Positions 8,179 through 16,773 of a DNA stretch of 64,000 nt are shown piece by piece (position 1 is the stretch's first letter; each line of letters opens with the position of its first letter). This DNA comes from Pseudoxanthomonas sp. JBR18 (GTDB lineage Bacteria > Pseudomonadota > Gammaproteobacteria > Xanthomonadales > Xanthomonadaceae). The stretch is taken from NCBI RefSeq assembly GCF_028198165.1, contig NZ_CP116339.1:3293001-3357000 (forward strand), written 5' to 3'. A program made the position numbers and the translations under genes. Under the pieces are notes generated by a model that worked only from the letters and a program-made list of their open reading frames with translations, searched no databases and was not told the DNA's origin.

Positions 8179-8847
8179 TCAGCGCGGGAGCGAGCCGTAC
8201 AGGAACTGGTCTACGGCGCCGTCGGTGAAGGACATGATCTCCTCCATGTCCGGATTGTCCATGTAGCCGCAGGCCGTGCGGATGGTCAGGTCGCCGAACA
8301 GCATCATGAAGAACTGCTTGGCCGTCAGTTCCGGGGTGGTGTGCAGCACCATCGCACCGGCATCGACCTGGCGCTGGAAATACACGCCCAGACGGCTGCG
8401 GATCTTGGCCACGGCGTGGTCGAAGTAAAAGTCGCGCAGTTCTGGGAACGCGCGCCCTTCGCCGATGACGATCCGGGCGACCAGATAGGCATCGCGCGTG
8501 GTGAGGCTTTCGGCGATCGAGCGCGCCGCGGTGCGCAGGGCCTTGTCCGGGGGCAGGCCGTCCAGTTCCATCGCGTCGAGCTGGTCGGCCATGTACTGCA
8601 GGCGCCGCTCGATGATGGCGAAGGCCAGGCCTTCCTTGTCGCCGAAGGCGCGGTAGAGCGTGGCCAGCGAGCCTCCGGCGCGTGCCACGATCTCGCTCAG
8701 CCGGGCGTGCTGGTAGCCCTTTTCGGTGAAGACGTCGGTGGCCGCGTCGAGAAATTTCTCGACGCGCAGTTCGCCACGTCGGCACAGTTCGACGCTGCGT
8801 GACGCGCGGGCCGCCGGCAATGTGGGTTTTGGCGCGGGCATGGACAT
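8179..8847 (-). CDS. TetR/AcrR family transcriptional regulator
   Basis: The 222-residue protein has an N-terminal helix-turn-helix of TetR type (EKFLDAATDVFTEKGYQHA ... IVARAGGSLATLYRAFGDKE, about residues 28-72) and a C-terminal ligand/dimerisation region of the AcrR-C type with FFMMLFGDLTIRTACG. The start is ATG 8847 or the in-frame ATG at 8841; a longer frame exists but would run through the tRNA-Leu gene, so it is rejected. It precedes the FAD oxidoreductase on the same strand, so it probably controls its own transcription and that of the neighbour. The ligand is unknown. Confidence 0.88.
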   Translation of the reverse strand: MSMPAPKPTLPAARASRSVELCRRGELRVEKFLDAATDVFTEKGYQHARLSEIVARAGGSLATLYRAFGDKEGLAFAIIERRLQYMADQLDAMELDGLPPDKALRTAARSIAESLTTRDAYLVARIVIGEGRAFPELRDFYFDHAVAKIRSRLGVYFQRQVDAGAMVLHTTPELTAKQFFMMLFGDLTIRTACGYMDNPDMEEIMSFTDGAVDQFLYGSLPR

Positions 8848-8971
8848 GCGGGGGACCGTCCTGTGAGGAGTTGCCGAAACCAATCTAGCAAGATTGTCAG
8901 ACCGGGCATGCTGCGTCGCAATAGCGACACGTGTCGCCAGGCACTGCATAGTCCAACGCGGTCCGCACAGC

Positions 8972-8996
8972 AAAAAGGCCGGCAATCGCCGGCCTT
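8972..8996 (-). terminator. Intrinsic terminator of tRNA-Leu
   Basis: Downstream of tRNA-Leu on the minus strand a 9-bp stem AAGGCCGGC / GCCGGCCTT with a 4-nt loop is followed by a run of T. It ends the tRNA transcript before the TetR gene. Confidence 0.85.
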
Positions 8997-9011
8997 GTCG
9001 AGAATCTGTTT

Positions 9012-9097
9012 TGGTGCCGAAGGTGGGACTCGAACCCACACGCTTTTAAGGGCGGCGGATTTTGAGTCCGCTGCGTCTACCATTCCGCCACTTCGGC
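9012..9097 (-). tRNA. tRNA-Leu (anticodon CAA)
   Basis: The minus strand reads GCCGAAG...CTTCGGC-A-CCA with a 7-bp acceptor stem, a long variable arm as expected of class II tRNAs, and the anticodon loop CTCAAAA, giving anticodon CAA for the Leu codon UUG. The T arm GTGGGTTCGAGTCCCAC is intact and CCA is encoded. The length is 86 nt. Confidence 0.97.
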
Positions 9098-9107
9098 GCG
9101 GCCGCGC

Positions 9108-9113
9108 AGTATA
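9108..9113 (-). promoter_or_regulatory. -10 element of the tRNA-Leu promoter
   Basis: TATACT on the minus strand ends 10 bp upstream of the first base of tRNA-Leu, separated by the GC-rich spacer usual for stable RNA promoters. A clear -35 hexamer is not visible at the matching distance. Confidence 0.6.
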
Positions 9114-9372
9114 GCCGGCGGGAAGGAATGGCGATATCCCTGTCATCGCCATTTCGCCGGGAGCTGGGGTGCGCGATGACGTTGCTGACAGACAGAGCCG
9201 TTTTGCCGCGCTGCAGAATGCAATTCTGGGAGGTCTGGGTATCGTGACAGCGCTGTCACCGCGGCGTTTGCAGGCCATGCAGCGCCCGGGGCTTCCCAGA
9301 AACCGAGCCAAGGCCTTGACCCAAGCTGCACGTGTGACCCGATCCCGCTGGCAACGACCGGCGCCAGACCGT

Positions 9373-10386
9373 TCACGGATGTGGGGGTGGGGCGGCGGTC
9401 GACTCGCGCAGCTGCAACGCGTAGTCCATGCGCAGCATGTCGCCCTGGTCCGGGGCGCGGATGGCCTTGAGGACCTCCAGCGTGGCGATGCGGCCCATGT
9501 CGCGTGTGGGCTGACGCACGGTGGTCAAGGAGGGAAAGATGTGGCGCGAGATCGGCGTGTCGTCGAAGCCGCAGACCGACAGATCGTGCGGAATGCGCAG
9601 CCCGCGCTCGCCCGCCACCCGAACCACGCCGGCCGCAGTGTCGTCGTTGGCGGCGAAGATCGCGGTGGGAGGCTCGGGCAGGTCGAGCAACTGCCGCGCG
9701 GCGATCACCCCCGACTCGAAGGTGAACTCGCCCTTGACCACCAGCGCGGGTTCGTAGGCGATTCCCGCAGTGCGCAGGGCTTCGCGGTAACCCGCGTAGC
9801 GCCACTCGGCCGCACCATGCGTGGGCGGCCCCTTGATGTGGCCGATGCGGCGGTGGCCGAGCGCGATCAGGTGCGCCATCAGTTCGCACACCGCGGCATG
9901 CTCGTCGACGGTCACCCCGATGCGCCCACGCGGCGTGCGAGGAGCGATGCTGGCGAAGGGCAGGGTGGCATCGTCCAGGAACGCCAGCAGTTCCATGTCG
10001 TCGGTCAGTGGCGGGGTCAGGACGAAGCCGTCGACGCCGTAGTTCTGCGCCAGTTCGCGCAGTTCGGCGATGGCGCTGCCCTCGCCGTACATGACCGGAG
10101 CGAGCACCAGGTTGTAGTGGCTGGCCCGGCAGGCATCCAGCACGCCGCCCTGGATCTCCATCAGGTAGTTGCGCGAGGGATTGTCGTAGGCCAGCGCGAC
10201 CACGTAGGTGCGCCGGCTCGCCAGGCTGCGCGCGGACAGGTTGGGCTTGTACTGCAGCCGGTCCACCACTTCCTGCACGCGTTGCCGCGTCTCCTCGCTG
10301 ACGCGCGGCTCCTGGTTGAGCACGCGCGATACCGTCTTCATCGAAACACCGGCCGCGGCGGCCACGTCTTCCAGTCTTACCCGCAT
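9373..10386 (-). CDS. LacI-family transcriptional regulator, sugar-responsive
   Basis: This 337-residue LacI/GalR repressor has an N-terminal HTH (VRLEDVAAAAGVSMKTVSRV, residues 2-21) with hinge helix NLSARSLAS, and a periplasmic-binding-protein-like core with GVTVDEHAAV and the FAANDDTAAGV, CGFDDTPISR and SLTTVRQP blocks typical of the sugar-binding half. It is divergent from the secreted GH3 beta-glucosidase, with only 110 bp between the start codons, so it very likely represses that gene and is relieved by a glucoside or cello-oligosaccharide. I do not see a clean palindromic operator in the gap. Confidence 0.9.
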   Translation of the reverse strand: MRVRLEDVAAAAGVSMKTVSRVLNQEPRVSEETRQRVQEVVDRLQYKPNLSARSLASRRTYVVALAYDNPSRNYLMEIQGGVLDACRASHYNLVLAPVMYGEGSAIAELRELAQNYGVDGFVLTPPLTDDMELLAFLDDATLPFASIAPRTPRGRIGVTVDEHAAVCELMAHLIALGHRRIGHIKGPPTHGAAEWRYAGYREALRTAGIAYEPALVVKGEFTFESGVIAARQLLDLPEPPTAIFAANDDTAAGVVRVAGERGLRIPHDLSVCGFDDTPISRHIFPSLTTVRQPTRDMGRIATLEVLKAIRAPDQGDMLRMDYALQLRESTAAPPPHP

Positions 10387-10496
10387 CGCCCGGATGTCCT
10401 TGCTGTCAGTCGGACGTCATCTTGCCAAACTCCGCGTCCTGGTCCTGCTGCACTCGCAGCATGGATCTTGGCGTCCACCTACTTGGGGAGCACTCC

Positions 10497-13064
10497 ATGA
10501 GTCATCAACGCACCGTCGCCCGTCGCCAATTCCGGCCCCGCGCCTTGCCATTGCTGCTGGGCGTCGGCACGCTGATCTGCGGCGCCGCCCTGGCGGCCGA
10601 TCCATCGGACGGTCCGGGCACGGCCCATCCGGACCTGTGGCCGAAGCTGCAGTCGCCGATCAAACCCGACCCGCAGCTGGAAGCGCGCATCACCGCGCTG
10701 ATCCGCAAGATGAGCGTGGCCGAGAAGGTCGGGCAGGTGGTCCAGGCCGATATCGCCAGCATCGCCCCGGATGATCTGAAGACCTATCGCCTGGGCTCGA
10801 TCCTGGCCGGCGGCAGCTCGGACCCGGGCGGCCAGTACAACGCGCCGGCCCAGGCCTGGCTGCAGCTGGCCGATGATTTCTACGCGGCCTCGATGGACAC
10901 CGCCGACGGCAAATACAACGCGATCCCGGTGATCTTCGGCATCGATGCGGTGCATGGTCACAACAACGTGGTCGGCGCGACGCTGTTCCCGCACAACATC
11001 GGCCTGGGCGCCACCCACGACCCGGCGCTGATGGGCCAGATCGCGCAGGCCACTGCCGCGGAAATGCGCGCCACTGGCGTGGACTGGACGTTCGCACCGA
11101 CCCTGGCCGTGCCGCAGGACGACCGTTGGGGCCGCACCTACGAGGGCTACTCGGAGAATCCGGAGGTGGTGCGCTCCTACGCCGGCCCGCTGATCCAGGG
11201 CCTGCAGGGCAAGCCGGGCGCCAAGGACTTCCTCAAGGGCGCGCATGTGGTGGCCACGGCCAAGCACTTCCTGGCCGATGGCGGCACCTTCGAAGGCCGC
11301 GACCAGGGCGATGCGCGCATCGACGAGGCCACGCTGCGCGACGTGCATGGCGCCGGCTATCCGCCTGCCCTGAAGGCCGGCGTGCAGGCGGTGATGGTGT
11401 CGTTCTCCAGCTGGAACGGGGTCAAGATGAGCGGCAATGCCTCGCTGCTCGATGCGGTGCTGAAAAAGCGCATGGGCTTTGACGGCTTCGTGGTCAGTGA
11501 CTGGAACGGCCACGCCAGTGTGCCCGGCGGCAGCCGCGAGAACTGCGTACCGGCGTTCGTGGCTGGCGTGGACATGATCATGGCGCCGGACACCTGGAAG
11601 GGCTGCTACGAGCACCTGCTGGCGGCGGAAAACGACCACACGCTGCCGGCCGGGCGCCTGGACGAAGCGGTACGCCGCGTCCTGCGGGTGAAGTTCCGTG
11701 CCGGCATGTTCGAGGCGGGCAAGCCGTCCACGCGTGGCGTAGCCGGGCAGTTCGAGCTTCTGGGAAGCCCCGAGCACCGCGCCATCGCGCGTCGCGCGGT
11801 CCGCGAGTCGCTGGTGCTGCTGAAGAACAACGACGGCGTGCTGCCGTTGGACCCGCGCAAGACGCTGCTGATCGCCGGCGACGGCGCGGACGACATGATG
11901 ATGCAGTCCGGCGGCTGGACGTTGAGCTGGCAGGGCACCGGCCTGACCCCGGCGGACTTCCCGCATGCGCAGACCATCGGCGCGGCCCTGCGCGAGCAGG
12001 TCGGCAAGGCCGGCGGCAGCGCGGAGCTCTCGGCCGACGGCACGTATACGCGCAAGCCCGATGCCGCGGTCGTGGTGTTCGGGGAGACCCCTTACGCCGA
12101 GTTCCAGGGTGACCTGAAGGTGCTGGCCTATCGCCCGGGCGATGACCACGACCTCAAGCTGTTGAAGAAGCTCAAGGCCGAGGGCATCCCGGTGGTGGCG
12201 GTGTTCCTGTCAGGCCGTCCGTTGTGGATGAACCGCGAGATCAACGCCAGCGATGCCTTCGTGGCGGCGTGGCTGCCGGGCTCGGAAGGCGGTGGCGTGG
12301 CCGATGTGCTGCTGCGCGACGCCAGCGGCAAGGTGCAGCATGATTTTCACGGACGCCTGTCCTACTCATGGCCGCGCACGGTGGTGCAGACCCCGCTCAA
12401 TGTTGGCCAGCCTGGCTACGATCCGCAGTTCGCCTACGGCTACGGGCTGACCTACGCGCATCCGCAGCAGGTGGCCGTGCTGTCCGAGGACGCCGGGATG
12501 GACCTGGCGACGCTGGGGTCCCAGAGCTTCTTTGCGCGTGGCGCGCCGGCCACCGGGTGGACCGTGCGCGTGCAGGCCGGCCAGGCCGCCCCGCGCGTGG
12601 TCTCCCAGCCCTCCGGGCAGAAGGACGCGGCCGATGTGACCATCGTGCCGGTGGATCGCAAGGCGCAGGAGGATTCCTGGCGCTTCACCTGGAAGCAGGG
12701 CGCCAGCATCGCCTTCGTCGCCCCGCGTCCGCTGGAGCTGGTGCGCGAGACCAACGGCGACGTGATGTTGGTGATGACCCTGCGTGTGGACCACGCACCT
12801 GCGGCGCCCGGCGCGGCCCTGTTCGTCGAATGCGGACCGGGCTGCGGCGCATCGCTGTCGCTGGACGCCGCGATGGCCGCCGCGCCGATAGGGACCTGGG
12901 GTACGGTCGGTGTGCCGCTGAAGTGCCTGGCCGCGCACGGCGCGCAGATGGGCAACCTCAGCGTGCCGCTCGGCCTGCGCATGCCGGCGGGCACATCGCT
13001 CTCGCTGGGCGACTCCGGTTTCGGCACCGACGCCCAGCACGTGCTGGACTGCCCGGCGCCGTGA
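10497..13064 (+). CDS. Secreted GH3 exo-1,4-beta-glucosidase
   Basis: The 855-residue enzyme belongs to glycoside hydrolase family 3 and hydrolyses terminal beta-glucosyl units of cello-oligosaccharides or related glucans. A signal peptide is visible (basic start with an RRQFR group, hydrophobic LPLLLGVGTLICG, cleavage near ALA-AD). The GH3 N-domain shows GIDAVHGHNNVVG, DDRWGRTYEGYSE and AKHFLADGG, and the nucleophile Asp335 lies in VVSDWNGH. The C-domain follows, and a C-terminal extension of about 170 residues resembles that of exo-glucosidases of the CelD/ExoP type. ATG 10497 follows GGGGAG and is preferred to the upstream frame start at 10422. The divergent LacI regulator is the likely controller. 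Confidence 0.92.
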   Translation: MSHQRTVARRQFRPRALPLLLGVGTLICGAALAADPSDGPGTAHPDLWPKLQSPIKPDPQLEARITALIRKMSVAEKVGQVVQADIASIAPDDLKTYRLGSILAGGSSDPGGQYNAPAQAWLQLADDFYAASMDTADGKYNAIPVIFGIDAVHGHNNVVGATLFPHNIGLGATHDPALMGQIAQATAAEMRATGVDWTFAPTLAVPQDDRWGRTYEGYSENPEVVRSYAGPLIQGLQGKPGAKDFLKGAHVVATAKHFLADGGTFEGRDQGDARIDEATLRDVHGAGYPPALKAGVQAVMVSFSSWNGVKMSGNASLLDAVLKKRMGFDGFVVSDWNGHASVPGGSRENCVPAFVAGVDMIMAPDTWKGCYEHLLAAENDHTLPAGRLDEAVRRVLRVKFRAGMFEAGKPSTRGVAGQFELLGSPEHRAIARRAVRESLVLLKNNDGVLPLDPRKTLLIAGDGADDMMMQSGGWTLSWQGTGLTPADFPHAQTIGAALREQVGKAGGSAELSADGTYTRKPDAAVVVFGETPYAEFQGDLKVLAYRPGDDHDLKLLKKLKAEGIPVVAVFLSGRPLWMNREINASDAFVAAWLPGSEGGGVADVLLRDASGKVQHDFHGRLSYSWPRTVVQTPLNVGQPGYDPQFAYGYGLTYAHPQQVAVLSEDAGMDLATLGSQSFFARGAPATGWTVRVQAGQAAPRVVSQPSGQKDAADVTIVPVDRKAQEDSWRFTWKQGASIAFVAPRPLELVRETNGDVMLVMTLRVDHAPAAPGAALFVECGPGCGASLSLDAAMAAAPIGTWGTVGVPLKCLAAHGAQMGNLSVPLGLRMPAGTSLSLGDSGFGTDAQHVLDCPAP

Positions 13065-13233
13065 ATGCGGCCAGTGGCCTGCCCGCGTGCTCCGGCATGC
13101 GGGCATGGTCACCGGGTCACGCGCCCCGGACCGGGCGGCCATAGGTCTAGTGAGTGGGCGTGGGTGGAGCGTGTGGTGCTTGTCGATGCCGCGGGGAATG
13201 CGCCAGTCGCTGCGGCGAACCTGGACGATGCGC

Positions 13234-13671
13234 TCAGTGCTCGCTTCCGCTGGTCCAGGCGTGCACCGTGACCGGCGGCACGCCGTCGCGGCCGTCCCAG
13301 CGTGCCAGGTTGCCGTAGGTCCGCACGTCCAGGATCTGGCCCGCCTTGCCGAAGCGCATCAGGCAGGTGTCGTCGGCGCTGCAGGATTCCAGCTCGGGCA
13401 GGCGGGCGCAGGCCTGTCCGCTTGGCGTGCAGATATGGCCATCCAGCGGCTTCCAGCCAGCCTGCAGCAGGGCGACGCGCGCGCGCGCATAGGGCATGGC
13501 CGGTTCCAATGGCACGGCAGGTGCGCCACGCGAGGCCTGCGCCGCGGAGGAGGCCGGGACCGGGACGCCCTGTGCCTCAAGCGCGGCCGTGCTGCCCACG
13601 GCCGGTGGCTCGACCTGGCAGGCAACGAGCAGCACACAGCCGAAGAGCGGAAGGAAGCGGAAAGCGTTCAT
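13234..13671 (-). CDS. Small putative lipoprotein, function unknown
   Basis: The 145-residue product starts MNAFRFLPLFGCVLLVACQ, a lipoprotein signal with the lipobox LVAC, so Cys18 would be lipidated. A low-complexity Ala/Pro/Ser linker follows, then a compact domain (about 70-145) with four Cys residues (HICTPSGQACARLPELESC and DTCLMRFGK) that could form disulfides in the periplasm. I do not recognise the family; comparable proteins occur in xanthomonads. The in-frame ATG at 13701 is less likely because it would put ten extra residues ahead of the signal peptide. Its 3' end faces the GH3 gene across 169 bp with no obvious terminator. Confidence 0.7.
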   Translation of the reverse strand: MNAFRFLPLFGCVLLVACQVEPPAVGSTAALEAQGVPVPASSAAQASRGAPAVPLEPAMPYARARVALLQAGWKPLDGHICTPSGQACARLPELESCSADDTCLMRFGKAGQILDVRTYGNLARWDGRDGVPPVTVHAWTSGSEH

Positions 13672-13825
13672 GCGATGCGGCAGACGGTCGGACAGAGCCA
13701 TGGTGTTCGCGCCCTGAGCGCGCGAGGAAAAGGTGAATCCAGGTAGCCGGATGCCGGCGGCGGCGAGTCTAGCAGCGTCGCGTTAAGAGTCCGCTGGACC
13801 CTCGTGCCACCGCGCGGTCGGTAGC

Positions 13826-14938
13826 CTAGAGCCCGTCGAGAAAGCCCCTCACCGCTGGATCGAACCGTCCGAAGTCGACCAGGAACGCGTCATGCCCCTG
13901 CGGCGAAGGCAGCGGCACGAACAGGCTCTCGGCACCGCCGGCGCGCAGGCCATCGGCGATCTGCTCCTGCTGCTGCAGCGGGAACAGGATGTCGGTGGTT
14001 GCCCCGATGGTCATGGCCTTCTCCAGCCGGATCGTGGCCAGCGCCGCCATGACATCGCCATCTGCATATTCGGCCAGGTCGAACCAGTCCATCGAGCGGC
14101 TCAGATAGAGATAGCAGTTGGGATCGAACTGGCGCACGAAGCGGCGTGCATGGCCTTCCAGGTAGCTCTCCACCTGGAACTCCAGGCCGAACGGATCCTC
14201 GTCCGGGCGATCGGATTCCAGCCGCACCCGGCCGAAACGGCCGTCCCATTCCAGCGCCGAACGATAGGTGATCACGCCGAGCTTGCGTGCCATGCGCATG
14301 CCGCTCTCCGGATAGGCCTCATCGGTGTAGTCGCCGCCGTTCCACAGCGGGTCCAGGCGGATGGCCTCGCGCTGCAGCGAGCGGATCGCGATGGAAAACG
14401 GCAGGGCCTGCGCGCTGCCGGAGATGTTGATGTGGCTGCGGGCGATGCCCGGGTTGGCGTGCAGCAGCGCCAGTGCGGTCATGCCGCCCATGGAGTTGCC
14501 GATCACGCAGGCCAGCCGCTCGATCCCTAGTGCGCGCACGACGTCCAGCGCCGCGGCCGCACCGTCTTCGATCGACAGGTCGGGGAAGGCCAGGCGATAG
14601 GGGACCTCGCTGCCGGGCATCGGCGAGGCTGGCCCGGTCGAGCCCTTGCAGCTGCCCAGCGAATTGACGCAGACCACGAACCAGCGATCGGTATCGATGG
14701 CCTTGCCCGGACCGAGCATCGCCTCCCACCAACCCGGCGCCGGGTTGTCCGCATTGGCAGCGGCGTGGGCATCGGGCGACAGCCCGGTGACGATGAGGAT
14801 GGCATTGTCGCGGGCCTGCGACAGCGTGCCCCAGGTCTCGTAGGCGACACGGGCATCTTGCAGTGCGCCGCCGCGTTTCATCGGGAAGGGCGAGGGCAGG
14901 GCGTGCCAGCGCGAGCCGGGCGGGATGAATTCGGTCAT
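13826..14938 (-). CDS. metX: MetX-family O-acyltransferase, likely serine/homoserine O-succinyltransferase
   Basis: The 370-residue alpha/beta hydrolase belongs to the MetX family, which activates the hydroxyl of homoserine (methionine pathway) or serine (cysteine pathway) by acyl transfer. The nucleophile elbow is IGNSMGG with Ser149; the Asp and His of the triad fall in ATTDILFPLQQ and SPQGHDAF. The oxyanion region reads VNSLGSCKGSTGP instead of the LGGCxG(S/T)TGP of homoserine acetyltransferases. To my knowledge the SCKGSTGP form marks the xanthomonad branch that uses succinyl-CoA and acts on serine, so the enzyme may serve cysteine rather than methionine synthesis. It is monocistronic; the long non-coding stretch lies upstream. 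Confidence 0.88.
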   Translation of the reverse strand: MTEFIPPGSRWHALPSPFPMKRGGALQDARVAYETWGTLSQARDNAILIVTGLSPDAHAAANADNPAPGWWEAMLGPGKAIDTDRWFVVCVNSLGSCKGSTGPASPMPGSEVPYRLAFPDLSIEDGAAAALDVVRALGIERLACVIGNSMGGMTALALLHANPGIARSHINISGSAQALPFSIAIRSLQREAIRLDPLWNGGDYTDEAYPESGMRMARKLGVITYRSALEWDGRFGRVRLESDRPDEDPFGLEFQVESYLEGHARRFVRQFDPNCYLYLSRSMDWFDLAEYADGDVMAALATIRLEKAMTIGATTDILFPLQQQEQIADGLRAGGAESLFVPLPSPQGHDAFLVDFGRFDPAVRGFLDGL

Positions 14939-15496
14939 CCGCGCAGTTTAGCCCGTGGCTGAATCATGCCGGTCGTATCGGGCTGTGCTCAGGCGGCAAC
15001 GCAGCGTGCTGCGCTGGGAATGGCTTGGGATTCGCCTTGTTGGGGACGGGATCTCCTTTCGAGCAAAAGCTTTCGTGCCGCTTCGCGGCCCGACCTACTG
15101 TCTTGCTCGTGCAAGAAAGCTGGGCAAAGAACACGCCTCCGGGCGGCATGCCCTCGCGTTGCGAGGGTTCGCTGCGGGCCGAGGGATTTTCCCAAGGGAC
15201 ATCCTGTCCTTTCGGAAAACGCTGCACATCCTTGTGCAGCGCCCTGCGGGTCTAGTCCTCGGCCCTTCGCCATGCCTCACGAGGGAGTAAGGGCAGAAGA
15301 AAAGGCAAGCGCAATGTCCTTGGATGACCAGACATTCGTCTGTTGTAAAGCGCTTCGCGCGTTCGCGGGGATGACGCGTTAGGGTCTTTGTGCGGGCTGT
15401 TACCACGCACTAGCTTTTGATTTTGCTTTTGCTGTTGTTTGAGGCAGTTGCGCTTCCGCTTTCTTGTCTGAGCCGTAAAGCGAGCCGAGCATCGGA

Positions 15497-15562
15497 GAAG
15501 AAGACGGCCGAAGAGTCGCCCTGTTTGAGCGTAGCGAGTTTGGGCGACGTGCCGTCTTCTTC
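15497..15562. repeat. Two-step inverted repeat with 12-bp and 7-bp arms
   Basis: GAAGAAGACGGC (15497-15508) pairs with GCCGTCTTCTTC (15551-15562), and inside it GTCGCCC (15515-15521) pairs with GGGCGAC (15542-15548), leaving a 20-nt loop. The whole would fold as a long cruciform or RNA hairpin. Confidence 0.8.
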
Positions 15563-15640
15563 GAGAAGCGCAGGGGACCGCCGCGCAGCGGCGGCGAGTG
15601 TTTTCAATCCCCTTTTTGGGACCGGCGAGTAGCGGTTTTG

Positions 15641-15666
15641 CCTTCTTTTGCCGCGACAAAAGAAGG
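15641..15666. repeat. Perfect 10-bp inverted repeat with 6-nt loop
   Basis: CCTTCTTTTG and CAAAAGAAGG flank CCGCGA. It lies 100 bp past the stop of ccmI and could act as a weak bidirectional terminator or be part of the dispersed repeat. Confidence 0.7.
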
Positions 15667-15765
15667 TCGCGCCCGTAGGCGCGAAAGCCTTTGCTTCAAG
15701 GTAAAAAAGACCGCGGTGCAGGGAAGCAAGGCACGGCGCGTGATGTTCGCGAATGAAGCCGCGCC

Positions 15766-16773
15766 CTACGGCTTGGCGCCGATCATCAGTTTCACTGGAT
15801 CCTTAGCCGGCAGCATGACGCGGACCGGGGCCGACTCCAGGTCGCCCTCGCTGCGCATGGCATCCCCGCTGCTGGAGATGCGGGCGATCAGCTCGACATC
15901 CTTCAGGGCCGAGAGCGTCTGGGTCGGCATCGGGCTGTCGGCATCGCTCAAGGTGATGTCCAGCGGCAGCTCCTGCAGGGTGTGCTTCTGCACCGCGACC
16001 GGCATCGGCGCACCGTTGGTCGCGCGGGCGATGACGAAAACCGTGGCGTCACCGCGCAGGCGGACGCGGGCGGCGAAATCCGGATCCAGCGCGACCTGGA
16101 CGCGCAGCGCATTGGCGGGTGTCGACGAAGCGGGAACATCGGCCAGGGCCGGCTCACCGGCCTCGGTGCGAGCCGCATTGATCTGCTCCAGCAGGCTCTT
16201 GGCCGTGGCCGCGTCGACCTGGGTCAGCAGCGGCGTCCAGGTGTCCGCCGCCTTGGCCGGCTGGTTGCGCTGGCGCTGGGCCACGCCGAGGAACCAGCGC
16301 GCGCGCTGCTGGGTGGGATCTACCTGCAGGGCGTGCTCGAGCATGGACACGGCGGTGTCGTCCAGGCGCCGGTTGGGATCGGCCAAGCTGCGGGCCTGGG
16401 CGGCTTCGACCAGGGCGCCGGGATCGTCGGGCAGCAGCTTGGCCGCGCGCTCAAAGGCGTCGCGGGCCTCAGTGGCCTTGCCCTGCGAGGCCAGGGCGCG
16501 TCCGAGCAGCTGCCAGCCTTCCGCTGCCTGTGGATCACGCTGCAGTTGGTCCTTGAGTTGGGTGATGGCGCCGTCCAGGGTCACTGGTGCCTGCGTGGCC
16601 TGCGGCTGCAGCGCCTGCGGAGTGCCCACGAGGCGGTACAGGGCAAAGGCACACAGGCCTAAGGCCACCAGCAGGCCGCTGGCGGTCCTGGGCGCACCGC
16701 GCCACAGCGGCCACAGCGCACCGCCCAGCACCAGCAGGCCGATGAGCACGGCGGCGGTCACGAATCCGGTCAT
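15766..16773 (-). CDS. ccmI: Cytochrome c maturation protein CcmI (TPR)
   Basis: CcmI brings apocytochrome c to the haem ligation complex CcmFH. The 335-residue protein begins with a membrane segment (TGFVTAAVLIGLLVLGGALW), a second one near 28-45, then TPR repeats in the periplasm (GWQLLGRALASQGKATEARDAFERA and LLPDDPGALVEAAQA near 80-190). A C-terminal beta-rich domain (about 215-335) is of the type that binds apocytochrome. Its ATG at 16773 shares one base with the stop codon of ccmH (TGATG), so translation is coupled. It is the last gene of the ccm cluster. Confidence 0.93.
   Translation of the reverse strand: MTGFVTAAVLIGLLVLGGALWPLWRGAPRTASGLLVALGLCAFALYRLVGTPQALQPQATQAPVTLDGAITQLKDQLQRDPQAAEGWQLLGRALASQGKATEARDAFERAAKLLPDDPGALVEAAQARSLADPNRRLDDTAVSMLEHALQVDPTQQRARWFLGVAQRQRNQPAKAADTWTPLLTQVDAATAKSLLEQINAARTEAGEPALADVPASSTPANALRVQVALDPDFAARVRLRGDATVFVIARATNGAPMPVAVQKHTLQELPLDITLSDADSPMPTQTLSALKDVELIARISSSGDAMRSEGDLESAPVRVMLPAKDPVKLMIGAKP

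Larger units (their letters stand above)
14960..15760. repeat. Non-coding palindrome-rich intergenic stretch
   Basis: About 800 bp between metX and ccmI hold no credible gene: open frames are short, low in complexity and unlike the codon use of the neighbours, and both strands carry several dyads. The base composition shifts locally to T/A-rich (a block with repeated GCTTTTG near 15410-15445). Short arms such as CTGCACATCCTTGTGCAG (15223-15240) and the two larger inverted repeats listed separately suggest one or more copies of a dispersed, structured intergenic element of the xanthomonad type. Copy number needs the whole genome. Confidence 0.55.

Noticed and set aside
6939..8228. Plus-strand frame of over 400 codons opposite the FAD oxidoreductase
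   Set aside because: Antisense shadow; the minus-strand gene has a clear FAD-binding motif and a family-length product.
8848..9039. Upstream extension of the TetR frame
   Set aside because: It would translate part of tRNA-Leu; the start at 8847 or 8841 is preferred.
15410..15660. Small frames with Lys/Ser/Asn-rich peptides before ccmI
   Set aside because: They follow the T-rich block and palindromes of the non-coding stretch and have no coding character.
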